Positions 20,306 to 32,629 of a stretch of DNA of 39,537 bases are shown here, piece after piece. The DNA is taken from assembly GCA_905397405.1 (NCBI GenBank), contig CAJPVJ010000111.1, positions 1 through 39,537 of the forward strand. The letters are read 5' to 3'. This DNA comes from Oppiella nova. Lineage: Eukaryota > Arthropoda > Arachnida > Sarcoptiformes > Oppiidae. A program made the translations under genes and the position numbers. Within the stretch, counting starts at the first letter, position 1. Each line of letters begins with the position of its first letter. A model generated the notes under the pieces. The model worked only from the letters and a program-made list of their open reading frames with translations. It ran no database searches and was not told the DNA's origin.

Positions 20306-23300
20306 ATGTTCTATACGGTGGGGGCGGCGGTGCCCTATAACGCGTATGGCGGTCATCAAACACCAATGCCACCCCCGGGCACCTATTCTCCCGAAGAATT
20401 GGAGTGTCTTAAAGACCGAAAGTGGTGGGCATTCCTATTGTCCAGTATATTTACATTACTCGCAGGTATTTATAGCATCAATATTTGCCAAGCTGTAGCA
20501 AAATATTTGCTAACATCGCTATATCCAAGCTAACGTTATGCGATATTAACGCTGAGTGTATTACTTGATATGATTTGTAGGAATTTTCATTGTATTGATT
20601 TACCGATTGATCGAATTCTTGTGTTCGGGCTCATCGGCTCATAACCAGCAATCAAATGCACCGAACAATAAGGCCAAACAACAAATGCCAAGCCTTCAGG
20701 TGAAAGACATCAAACCCAGTTTGCCAACAGAGCCCCTGCCCCTCACTAAGGACTTGGGATGGATGACAGAGGCTAAGGACTGGGCCGGAGAACTCATTTC
20801 CGGTCAATCGACTACTGGAAGGATTCTCGTAAGTAAACCATTACTTACACGTTCGCGTCCATTCAGACGCTATTTTCAGATAACAATAAATCATATTTCA
20901 ATACAATTGAAGAAAGGTTTATCGATTGACATTATTTTCAACTTAAATCTCAATTTTTGTGACAACTTTTTAGGTGGTTCTTGTATTCCTCCTCTCCATC
21001 GCATCTCTAGTGATATATTTCATCGATGCCTCGAGGTTTGCCTCTAATTTATTCCCATTATATGATTGTTTGAGAAAATATATTTCAAAGAATATAATCA
21101 TAATTAATTTGTTTGTATGCTACGAAATCACTTATGAATTAATCAAAACTAATTGTTTGTTTGCATTTAACATCACTAATCAGTATCGGACCCCCAACTC
21201 GCGGGTATGTAATCCATTCACTGTTTGCCTTAGACTTAGATTTATTAATTATGAAAGCATATAAGTATTATGCGATTAAGACTATAAGGCATTGTATCAA
21301 CATTTGTGTTTGAATGGTAACAGTGATAGCGTAGAGAAGTGCCAGAAGTGGAACGACAACGCGACACAACAAGTAGATCTGGCCCTCAATATCTTTTTTA
21401 TGGTCTATTTTTTTATCCGGGTAACATTTTTATCAACTATCTTTTCGCGGCTTTTCTCATAAGTTTATGTTTCGGTCATTGGTTTTCTCGCAGTTTATCG
21501 CCGCTTCCGATAAGCTATGGTTTATGTTAGAGTTGTATTCATTTGTCGATTACTTCACGATTCCTCCGTCTTTTGTGTCCATATATTTAGACAGAACTTG
21601 GATTGGTTTGTGTTTCAGACATACATTTGCCCTAAAAAATTATAACCAAACTTTTGTGTCTCCGCTAATAGGACTGCGATTTTTACGCGCACTACGACTC
21701 ATGTCTTTTCCGGATATATTGCAGTATTTAAACGTTTTAAAGACTTCTTCGTCCATCCGTTTGGCCCAATTGGTCTCCATTGTAGTGTCCGTATGGTTGA
21801 CCGCCGCCGGACTCATACATTTAGTATGTGTTTATCCTATTACTGTATATCATTATCGTATTGTATGCTAAATGTCAATTGAATTGGATTTAAAGCTTGA
21901 AAATTCTGGCGATCCATTGGATTTCTCAAACGGACACCCAATCACTTACTGGGAATGTGTTTACTTTCTTATAGTAACCATGTCTACTGTGAGTCCACAT
22001 TATATTTTACTATTCAATCATTTTCTAATATATCACTAAAAAACAATTATTGATAATAATAGCCATTTATGTGCAACTAATGAGGTATCGAATAGAGTAA
22101 AGTGTGTATTATATACATGTTTAATGTTGCAATCGATATTAATAACTGAAATATACTCTTAATGTATAGTTAATAGTGAAGTGAGCACTGCTTTACTTTG
22201 ATTATAATATTCTAAATGTATTTCTATTAATACTATTTTAACACAAGTAATGGTTGTGGTTTTGCTAAAATATACTATACACATTGCAGAATATTTTATA
22301 CAATGTATCATAACTAGCACATACACGCGTATAGTAAACGCACTTCAATTTTCAATAGTTTTCCAATTTTTATATTATTTAATAATATTATATACAATAT
22401 TATTATAATTCGTTTATTATTATTATTATTATACTAATTCTAAAAATGACATTATTCTGAATGCTATATAAAAAATTCTATTAATACAAAATAGTAATGC
22501 AATAATAAGTAAGAATTAATAAATTATTGTCACATATTAATAGAGAATATTAGGGAATATTAGGGAATATTATTTTAAAAATATCGATCGATCGACGAGA
22601 ATATAATTTCCATATAAATTACATTCAATGCATTGACGCTTCAAACGCTATTTTTCTAAAATTAACGCTAAAAATGGAAATTTGTTTGTAATTAAAATAT
22701 TCGTGAATACCATGTATATTATATTAATAGAGTTTATATATGACTATATCTATCGATAGGTTGGTTACGGCGACATACACTGTACGACAACCCTCGGCCG
22801 TACATTTATAGTACTTTTTATTTTAGTGGGTTTGGTAAGTAGCGCTACCATTCAGTTGCCAATCCTTGCCATTCATTCTCTACTAGGAGGCCCCCAGCGA
22901 CCCCTCTACGGCTTATTTATGATTGATATTCAGTTTAAATTAGATTCATATCATTCATTACTCCGTTCCCAATCATCACAATCTGTGAACCATTTGAGTC
23001 TCTCTACTCTACTCTTAACTCTAATCAGTGCAGCTCTTTCTCTGTCACGTGCTTTGTCTCTCTCTCTATCTCTTATCATATACTCTGTGGTCAATGTATG
23101 TGTCTCTCAAATGTCCAAATGTCCCAACAGTTCACATCAACTTTCCGATCGCTGCGAACATATAATACAAACTATACGTAACTGTACTAATAGTACGAAC
23201 AGTAGCTGTACGCGTACAATTCATTCAACACACGATATATCAATTACTGTATACTACTCTTTCCAACTTTCCCTATTTTTCCCCTATCTTTCCCGTATCT

Positions 23301-26300
23301 CCCTTTCCCAACTTTCACCGCAATCATAATCAGTGCCATTCTTATCAATTATATTCCCTTCCCTTATGTTTGAAATGAAATCTAAATAACAATTTTATGA
23401 TGAGTTTACTTGTAATGCGATTACAAACAACTCATATATGTAAATAATGATTGTAATTATGCTGTAAATTGAATTGAATGTCATTTTGTCGACCAGAATG
23501 TGAGCTTCGTATGATTGCTTAACTATTAACTACTATTAACACTGAAAGCTCATACCCTTCTCATTCATCTACAGGTGATATTTGCCTCTTGTATTCCTGA
23601 GATTTTAGAGATAGTCGGACGAACTCGTCCTAAATATTTTGGTCAATTAAAGCGCTTTCCAGAAAAGAGGTGATCATCGGATCATTCATTAAATGTCTGT
23701 CCGTTTACACTCTAAGAGTTTTCATACATTTGTCTCAACCAAATGGTTGAGTTCTTGATTTCATATAGACTATACAATAATTATATGATATAAATATATA
23801 TAAATATAACTTACATAATAATTATTACTATGATATATATGTTGAATGTATGAAAATGTGAGACCGAAGTGCAATAGCAGTGCAAAAGCTGCACCTGATT
23901 TGAAGTATACTATGATCTCTATCTATACTTTTAGTGTCCTTTAGTTTATGCTTTATTTTCTGTCCATTTGTCTTAAATTGTTTTTATTTTGAATGCAAAT
24001 TATCGATCAGTTATGTTCACCAGTCATCCAAACCTAAAGCCTTTCTCTATTTCCTCCCAAATTGAGCCAAAGTCTAAGTCCAGCCCTTAAGCCCCGACAC
24101 ACTATGTAATTGCCAGTTATGGGGGTCTAGTTCTATACTAATTGTGTATTTCTTTCTCTTTTCTCTCTATTTATTGCAATATTTCTAATTTGATGCTTAA
24201 ATTGTCGTGAATTTGGTAATTCGTGTCGCGCTTTCATATCGTCGATGCAATACTCCTCCGCCATCCCATTGTCTCTATTGTCCTTCACGTCCATCACTAT
24301 CTCCCATCTCTATCTCCATCTCTATCTCCATCTATCTGTCCATCTCCTATCATCATTCCCATCAACTCCTACTCCACTCCACTCCAACTCCGTGTCCGCT
24401 CCAACTCCATGTCCACTCCAACTCCGTGTCCGCTCCAACTCCATGTCCACTCCAACTCCGTGTCCGCTCTCCCCTCGCAGGCTGTGTTTGCCTCATTGGT
24501 GCCCGAAATAACAGAACTGGTGGGACATCCCTCTAAATATGCTGGCAATTACCAGAAAAATCCCGCTAAAAAGTATGTCTCGATTCTATTGTCTCGTTCA
24601 TTGCGACCGACAATAATGGTTGTATTGATCTCTTAATTTGATTTTGAGTGACAATTATTGTCGAGTTTTTGCTATACTTTTTTTCCTTTTATTTTAACTT
24701 TCGCATTTATTCGTGTGACTGTTCTTCGCTGTTCACTAATGAAGTCATAGTCAGACATGACATCGAATTTGCAATTATTTAGTCATTTGCTGAAGACATG
24801 TCTTTTATCTTAACATGAAATTCTTAGCTCTTATTAATAGTCTTGTCTTTTGCCAATTGCTTTGTTATGTTCTGTTAGTTAACTCACTTATAGTATACTA
24901 ACATTCAATCAAGCATTTTATCATTAGATTTCATTTATTAGTGAAATATTTTCACATTTCATTTGCTTTAACTGTATTAACGATTAAATAATAGTACATT
25001 TGATTGCATTCCTATGGCTATGTCTTCATTAATATAATGGTAAGAGAGACTCAAAATAACCGATAAGTACTGTAGCGTACGATATATGCCATACAAATAC
25101 TGTACAAATGGTTTGACATGATATTAATAATTTCATGAATCCTTGCAAATATTAGATATTCTTGATATTCTGATATTCTTGATGCAATCTATTAACTAAT
25201 GGGAATCAGTGTTATATAAGAGTTGCATCTCAGGAACGGTGTAAACGACAATTGATTTGTGGTAATCATAACCATAAAGGGCTCCTATTGTGTTCACTGT
25301 AGACAACCCGTCCATCCCTTCTCAAACTCTGTTAACTCTATATTTAACCATATGTTGGCCTTTGACCTTAGGCTGTATTTGCCTCATGTATACCAGAAAT
25401 AATTGACTTAATTGGTTCACGACCTAAATATGGAGGAACATTCAAATCCGAGCGCCGGAGGTTTGCATTATATTTCTTAATGTTTGAAACGCCCGATAAG
25501 TTTTTGCGGTTTAACGCAATGAATGAATGAAAACTTTATCATTTCTTGTGTGTCTTTTTTGTTTCACAATTATTTGGATTGTGTTTAAGACTCCTCTCAA
25601 TATTATCTTATAATGAAAGCAAACCCTCGTCCGTACCATCAAATCAAACAGTGTTTTGTGTGTCTCATGTCTTGTCTCAACCACAAAACCCCGCTATCGA
25701 TCAATTGGAGGCCTTATATATGCACTCATGAAGTAGTTTTTGACGATTCGTTTTTCAATTTGATCCAGTTCAATTTGAGTCCATTTCGAGTCCATTTTGA
25801 GTCTCTCATTCCCATTCTGTTCACTCCATGCGAACAGTTACTCAATCCATATATTTGTCTGACAACGCAATTCTGGTCTCTTTTAAAACAATTGTTTCAT
25901 TTGTGACAAAACACAGGCATATAGTAGTCTGTGGACACATCACTTACGAGAGTGTCAGTCACTTTCTTAAGGACTTCCTCCACGAGGACAGAGAGGATGT
26001 GGACGTAGAGGTTGTGTTCCTCCATAGAAAGCCCCCCGATCTCGAACTCGAAGGTATTTCTCATTACTTATAACATTAATTCATCCATGTCCTAATCCTG
26101 TCAATCACACTCAGGTCTGATTAAGCGTCACTTCACAACTGTTGAGTTCTTTCAGGGATCAGTCATGAATCCAATTGATTTGAATCGCGTTAAGGTATGT
26201 TTCACTTATATATATACAACACTTTCGCTGTAATTCTGTGTTTCCTTTCCACGAATTGTAAGACTCATGCAATTCATCGATCGATTCTTTCACCCGTTGT

Positions 26301-29300
26301 TTGCCTTAAACTATAGATATGTTTGGTTTAAACCAATATTTGCTTTGATATATAGGTTCACGACGCGGACGCCTGTCTAGTGTTGGCCAATAAGTACTGT
26401 CAGGATCCCGACGCCGAGGACGCGGCCAACATTATGCGAGTCATATCTATCAAGAATTATAGCGACGATATCCGAGTAAATTCTGTTTGCTTTTAAGAGT
26501 TTCATTAAGACTTATGTGTGAATACATATTGACTTATGTTCATTGCATTGCTTTCATCTAGGTTATAATCCAATTAATGCAATACCACAATAAGGCATAT
26601 CTACTGAACATTCCCTCTTGGAATTGGAAAAGAGGTATTCCTATGCCATAAGTGTCTCTTCACTGGTACTCATGTCCGACATTTTGATTATTCTGTTCCC
26701 AAAAGGCGATGATGTCATATGTGTTAGTGAATTGAAGTTAGGTTTCATTGCACAGTCCTGTTTGGCCCCGGGTTTCAGTACAATGATGGCCAACCTCTTT
26801 GCCATGAGATCATTCAAAACAGTAATTAATTACTATTAGCTGCGAAAATGAACTTTGTGACTTTTGTTTCTGTATGTAATTAGTCTCCAGACATGCCTTC
26901 GTGGCAGAACGACTACCTGTGCGGCACAGGGATGGAGATGTACACCGAGAACCTGAGTCCGGCGTTTGCGAACATGACGTTCGCTCAGGCGTCTGAACTA
27001 TGTTTCGTGAAACTCAAGCTCCTCTTACTGGCCATTGAGGTGACCAACGAGACGGGCGATGGGAGCGCCAACATTGTCATCAACCCTAAGGGCAATCATC
27101 GCATTCAAAACACAACGCAGGGATTCTTCATCGCACAAAGTGCTGATGAAGTCAAACGGTAAGTCACACACAGCCCTCCCCTTCCCGTACATACACTATA
27201 TCTATGTTTGTTTAATCAAATTCTGTGCCAAACACTCAATTCGTGAGATTAAACTGTTTTCATAATAAATATTTTTTTACAAAGAAATATATATTCAATC
27301 GATTTGTGAAAAAAACTCTTTTCTGTTTTATTGAATTTTATTCAAAAATGTTTATTTGCTTTTCACGAATCATAAAATGTTTTTGACTTTTTATATGAAA
27401 ACATTTATTCAACATCAGAGCAAACATTACTCCACATATTTCTCTGATTTATAAAAGAATTTTTTAATTTGTTGTTTGAGTTTTTATTTTTCTATTAATA
27501 CAACAAATTAAATTTGTGTTTAAATTCAAACAAAATTTGTGTAGGGTATTATATTAAGAGCAAACATTTATGGTATGAGCTATGGTAGGATGTTATTGAT
27601 AGCAAATATTAAACATTAAGACTATTATTTTATGTTAAAATATAAAACTTGATACAATAAATGGTATAATAAATATAATTTTCAAACTCATACCTCTTAA
27701 GCGCCCTTTGGTTTTGCAAGAGTTGTCACGAAGATGTGAAGGACGAGAAGTTGATCCGCAAGTGCAAGTGCAAGAATCGTTAGTATCCAGCACACTTTTA
27801 TATCAATTATTTATATATTTGTAGAGTTAGCAAATTTATTCGAGAATAAGTTTTTCTAAACCTAAACCTAATTGAAATTCTTAGACATAGAATTGATTTA
27901 CAGAATATATTTTTTAGTTGATCTAAACTTACGATATTAAAACCATTAATACAACTAACATTGATCATTTAACTGGGATTACTAATGCACAGCACTTTTT
28001 TCATTTTCTTATATTCTGCACCCATTTCTGCACCGATAATACAAAACCGCATATTATTTCGAAACGTTTTCAAAAAACTAATTCATTTAATAACTGATTG
28101 AATCAAACCGTGAATTGCCGTCAAATATTGTACTAAAACACTGAACTGTGTCTCTGAACTGATTCTGTCATTTGACTGATAACTGAATGACAATTAATGA
28201 CAATATAGTTGGAGCTATATTTAAGAAGGGAGTGAGAGTTGTTCAGGCAGTTCATAACAATACAGCCACAAGACAATCAAGTATGACATCACTTATGACT
28301 TTTCTTAATGATAGTTGTTGTCGTAGTAGAGCATGCATTCAGTCTATAGTTATTGTCGTGACTAATATCCAATGTCTTACCGCATGTCTTAGAGCCCATT
28401 ATAATCATTACAACTGTTCTGTACGTATATATACTGTACTGTATATATCGTTAAGTCTTAGTGAATGCTTTGTGTCATCTCCTAATCCACTGTTTGTTGG
28501 ATTTGACGAAAGTATTAGTATTTAATGTTTGTTTGAATTTCACGGATATTTGTTGCCATCGCTTCTGTCCTCAACACTAATCCTCTCTAATATACTAATT
28601 AATAGCTGACAGCGGCTATGGACTCAATCAGACCTTAGGAATGGCTGATGGAAACATGTCTACTCTATCGCTGCATCCGACTAACACACCCCCAGAAATA
28701 CCCAAAATTTCCAGAAAGCTTAGAGGTATTCAGAATTTTATGCATATTCTCAGAGAGTGTAGGAATTGTTACATAATTGGTGTGAAAATTGTTATTCTTG
28801 TCTCTAATAATAATTATATCAGATTTCGTTCCAATTCTTGACTTTTTAGGCGACAATTCTGGAGATCCGAGTGAAAGCAGTAAGTCTTACTGAAACTCTT
28901 TGCCCCATATATGCGCTCATATGGCTTCTTGTATCCTCTCAAGTCCATCTGATCCCTCCAACGTCCACCACATCTGCTGGTGGCAGGAGAGCGGCTCGCA
29001 ATGGCAAACACGTGACCACTCCTCCACAGAACAGTCAAGTCCCTCATCAACGGAACAAACAGATGATATCACAACATATACCACATTCACAGCACTCACA
29101 GCCACAACCAACGCAACCTTCACTCCCATCACAACAGTCTGTGCTCTATAATCAGGTCCACTTAGCCTATGAGGTCAAGAAACTCATGTAAGACTCGCTG
29201 GCATTCATTCATTGAATCCAACATTGAATCCAACATTGAATCCAACATTGAATCCAACATTGAATTAATAATATTTGTTTGTTTTATGGAAAGGCCGGCC

Positions 29301-31511
29301 GCCCAGCGAATCGCCGATATCGCGGCCACTGGCGGGACGAACACCAACACCAGCGCCGGCTTTATTGACTCCAAAGACTTTGATTTTGAGAAGACAGAGA
29401 TGAAGTACGACTCGACCGGAATGTTTCACTGGTGTCCCGCCCGACCCATCGAGGAATGCATACATTTGCCCCATATATGCGCTCATATGGCTTCTTGTAT
29501 CCTCTCAAGTCCATCTGATCCCTCCAACGTCCACCACATCTGCTGGTGGCAGGAGAGCGGCTCGCAATGGCAAACACGTGACCACTCCTCCGCAGAACAG
29601 TCAAGTCCCTCATCAACGGAACAAACAGATGATATCACAACATATACCACATTCACAGCACTCACAGCCACAACCAACACAACCTTCACTCCCATCACAA
29701 CAGTCTGTGCTCTATAATCAGGTCCACTTAGCCTATGAGGTCAAGAAACTCATGTAAGACTCGCTGGCATTCATTCATTGAATTCAACATTGAATTAACA
29801 ATATTTGTTTGATTTGTTTGATGGAAAGGCCGGCCGCCCAGCGAATCGCCGATATCGCGGCCACTGGCGGCACGAACACCAACACCAGCGCCGGCTTTAT
29901 TGACTCCAAAGACTTTGATTTTGAGAAGACAGAGATGAAGTACGACTCGACCGGAATGTTTCACTGGTGTCCCGCCCGACCCATCGAGGAATGCATACAA
30001 CGAACACCAACACCAGCGCCGGCTTTATTGACTCCAAAGACTTTGATTTTGAGAAGACAGAGATGAAGTACGACTCGACCGGAATGTTTCACTGGTGTCC
30101 CGCCCGACCCATCGAGGAATGCATACTCGACAGGAATCAGGCGGCGATGACTGTCCTCAACGGTCACGTTGTCGTCTGTTTGTTCGCAGATCCAGATTCA
30201 CCGCTCATTGGCCTAAGAAATCTTGTGATGCCATTAAGGTTTGTATTGCAATCGATGCAATAAACAATGATAATCTGAACCCAAATATTGGTTTCATTCA
30301 GAGCTTCAAATTTTCATTACCACGAACTCAAACATGTGGTGATCGTTGGAAATGTCGAATATCTGCGGCGAGAGTGGAAAATGCTGCAGAACTTGCCTAA
30401 GATTAGTGTATTGAACGGCTCTCCCCTATCGCGCGCGGACTTGAGAGCCGTTAATATAAACTTATGTGATATGTGTGTCATATTGTCGGCAAAGATTCCC
30501 TCATCAGATGATCCCACGTTAGCTGATAAGGAGGCCATTTTGGCGAGTCTTAACATCAAAGCCATGACATTTGATGACACTATTGGCGTCATTACTAATA
30601 ATGCAACCAATGGTACAGCCATTGGAAACACTATTCCGGGGACTTCTCCCCCACCTCTGGTTGTGCAACGAAGAGGGTATGGCTTTCCATTTGAAACGAA
30701 TCACGTGATTCTTGACTAACACTTCCACATGTCTTAACCTCCAGTTCCGTTTACGGCGCAAACGTACCTCTGATAACAGAACTGGTAAACGACACAAACG
30801 TCCAGTTCTTAGATCAAGACGATGACGACGACCCGGACACTGAGCTATACCTGACTCAGCCGTTCGCGTGCGGCACCGCTTTCGCCGTCTCTGTCCTCGA
30901 CTCCCTTATGTCCACCACTTATTTCAATGCAAATGCGTTGACTTTGATCCGGTCTCTCATCACTGGTGGCGCCACTCCTGAACTAGAGCTCATCTTAGCG
31001 GAGGGCGCGGGTCTTAGAGGCGGGTATTCAACGCCCGAAACCTTAAAAAATCGCGACCGCTGTCGAGTCGGCCAAATCAGTCTATACGACGGCCCTCTCG
31101 CCCAATACGGAGAGAGCGGCAAATATGGCGATCTCTTTCTGGCGGCCCTTCGCTCTTATGGTATGCTATGTATCGGTATTTACCGGTTCCGGGACACCAC
31201 GGGAACGGCTGAGGCCTCATCCAAACGATATGTCATCACAAACCCTCCCAACGAATTGATCCTAATTCCCAGTGATATGGTATGCATACAGACATTGTCT
31301 AATAATCTACTGAATAACTTTGTACTCAATGAATATCTCATTTGTTTGACAGATCTTTGTGTTACTGCAATTTGATCCAGGTCTGGAGTACTACAAGGCT
31401 GAGAGGGGGCACAATCCGGGGGCCCAGAGAGCCCATTTGAATGAGCAATTAATAGGCAATAATTCGGTGACAACTGTGCCGCAGACACAGGCGGGTCAGC
31501 CTCCCTCTTGA
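20306..31511 (+). CDS. slo: Slowpoke BK channel (large-conductance Ca2+- and voltage-gated K+ channel)
   Basis: Pore-forming BK subunit, opened by voltage and internal Ca2+. Exons: 20306-20465 (S0), 20581-20828, 20974-21035, 21324-21420, 21494-21605, 21672-21823 (S4 region), 21896-21988, 22760-22834 (filter TVGYGD split T|V), one of 23575-23669, 24481-24572 or 25372-25460, then 25917-26053 (RCK1 start HIVVCGH), 26115-26194, 26356-26475, 26562-26634, 26706-26821, 26884-27158, 27702-27778, 28209-28280, 28606-28725, 28850-28879, 28944-29187, a duplicated region (29294-30238), 30302-30676, 30745-31279 and 31353-31511. RCK2 has [10 protein letters not shown] and the calcium bowl ([12 protein letters not shown]). 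If the duplicated exons are collapsed to one copy, every phase agrees and gives about 1262 residues, very close to insect Slo in the membrane and RCK parts. As written, the duplication breaks the frame. Exons 17-20 (28209-29187), the linker between RCK domains, are the least certain. Confidence 0.93.
21184..21204 (+). other. slo: Candidate 21-nt cassette microexon of slowpoke (S0-S2 region)
   Basis: The sequence lies between CTAATCAG and GTATGT, so both splice sites are good. At 21 nt it keeps the frame between the exons ending 21035 and starting 21324. Inclusion would turn DASSDSVEKC into DAS plus IGPPTRG plus DSVEKC, just outside S1. It sits inside a 288-bp intron that otherwise shows no coding signal. 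Confidence 0.5.
23575..23669 (+). other. slo: Slowpoke alternative exon a (S6 end to RCK1)
   Basis: 95 nt, phase 0 to phase 2, flanked by CTACAG and GTGATC. Encodes [18 protein letters not shown] followed by [13 protein letters not shown]. It is one of three interchangeable versions of the inner end of S6 and the linker that pulls the gate open when Ca2+ binds. It has an extra residue pair compared with version c. Confidence 0.8.
24382..24466 (+). repeat. 17-bp pyrimidine-rich minisatellite before slowpoke exon b
   Basis: Five exact-length 17-bp units (24382, 24399, 24416, 24433, 24450) alternate between CTCCAACTCCGTGTCCG and CTCCAACTCCATGTCCA. The array ends 14 bases before the AG of the alternative exon at 24481. 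Shorter C/T-rich repeats (ATCTCCATCT type) precede it from about 24297. Confidence 0.92.
24481..24572 (+). other. slo: Slowpoke alternative exon b (S6 end to RCK1)
   Basis: 92 nt, phase 0 to phase 2, flanked by CTCGCAG and GTATGT. Encodes [18 protein letters not shown] followed by [13 protein letters not shown]. It is the most divergent of the three: LVPE replaces CIPE and the linker is more basic. Confidence 0.8.
25372..25460 (+). other. slo: Slowpoke alternative exon c (S6 end to RCK1)
   Basis: 89 nt, phase 0 to phase 2, flanked by CCTTAG and GTTTGC. Encodes [18 protein letters not shown] followed by [12 protein letters not shown]. It is the version closest to the usual insect Slo sequence at this position. 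Confidence 0.82.
28899..30126 (+). repeat. slo: Nested tandem duplication of two slowpoke exons
   Basis: Copy 1 (28899-29464) contains the end of an intron, the exon 28944-29187, a short intron and the start of the next exon (from 29294). Copy 2 (29465-29999) repeats all of this, with the exons at 29510-29753 and from 29829. Copy 3 (30000-30126) repeats only the last 127-128 bp and runs into unique sequence coding [14 protein letters not shown]. Copies 1 and 2 break off at the same exon base, right after GAATGCATAC plus A. The copies differ by single bases and by a 12-bp repeat in the intron (29211-29268 in copy 1, nearly absent in copy 2). Reading from copy 1 into copy 2, or from copy 2 into copy 3, shifts frame and meets a stop. 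Confidence 0.9.
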
Positions 31512-32629
31512 CAGATACTTTGTAGCGCTCTCACGGACGGGCCATACTCATTCATTTAAATGACCAAGTTTAAATGAAAGGGTAGAGTCTGTACCGTCTG
31601 AGTGCTACTCTCATAAGAACTTACAACGAATCTGTTATAAGTTTCATATAATAACGAATATTTTCAACTATAAACTCCTCATATATTTCAGTCTCACATA
31701 TAATGTATATTTGGATTGAATGTTGAGAATTATTTTGATAATTAAAAACCAAAAGTATAGCTAATGTTGTCATTCGTTGACTGACTCTGAGTTAAAACTA
31801 AAGAATTATCGATAAAATTGTTGTAAATGTTGTTAAAATTAATCGTTGAGAGCCACTGATAAGTAGGATGTCATCCAATGGGTCACACAGTCATCCCTGT
31901 CATTGACTTCTAGGCGCAGCTATTTTTACATACAATACATATATTTATTGCTCATTAGATCTCATTATTAGCTCATTTAGAGATTAAATCTATATTTCAA
32001 ACGAAATAATTGTTGAAATAAAAGTTAATAACAAGTTATCGTCTAATCAATCGACTAATCGATAAACACATCTCTCAAGTGTTGTCCTTTTGCTACGAAT
32101 TTGTTTAAATGATATGTTTTTGTGCTCTTTATTAATATCTATTAATATTAATAACGATTATATTATTTTTCATAATTCAATACGAAATACAACCAGTTAT
32201 TAAACACTCTATTGGTTATCATTTTCTGATTATATACCGGTTATACTATTTCTATGAATTTCTATTGTATTAAATTATATGAAAATATATTATATTTAAA
32301 TCGTTTATGAAAACCTGATTTCCCTTTCGATAACTTAAGTGTTGATATTTAACAAATAATTTATAAAAAACAATTGATAATTATTTTGTTGCTTAAGACT
32401 TGTTATTAGGTTTGAAATAAGTTTGGATAGTTTTCGGTAGTATTTACCAAACCATACATACCGTGGCCCTCTATGGCACCGGGAGGTCATATGAAATTAT
32501 TAATACTTTTCAATAAACTGTAAGTTTGTGTCAAAGTTTTGTCGCATTTATTGTAACACTATTTGTGAGTAATTTGTGTGAATTGAACGCAAACTGTGAG
32601 ACAATTTGTGACCACATTTGCAGCACTCG
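31512..32629. other. Intergenic region downstream of slowpoke
   Basis: 1.1 kb of AT-rich DNA. The left part is presumably the slowpoke 3' UTR. A sequence resembling a splice acceptor (ACCACATTTGCAG at 32611-32623) lies just before the next start codon, so the next gene may have a 5' non-coding exon here. Confidence 0.45.

Noticed and set aside
22826-23329. 167-codon frame rich in Ser and Leu
   Set aside because: It is a read-through from slowpoke exon 22760-22834 into the following intron; the GTAAGT at 22835 is an excellent donor.
24207-24636. Three overlapping long frames
   Set aside because: A 17-bp repeat without stops keeps all three frames open; only the exon at 24481-24572 is supported.
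28871-29717. Frames reading [14 protein letters not shown] in both copies of the duplication
   Set aside because: They run through intron sequence and are out of phase with the exon frame that joins EVKKLM to PAAQRIAD.
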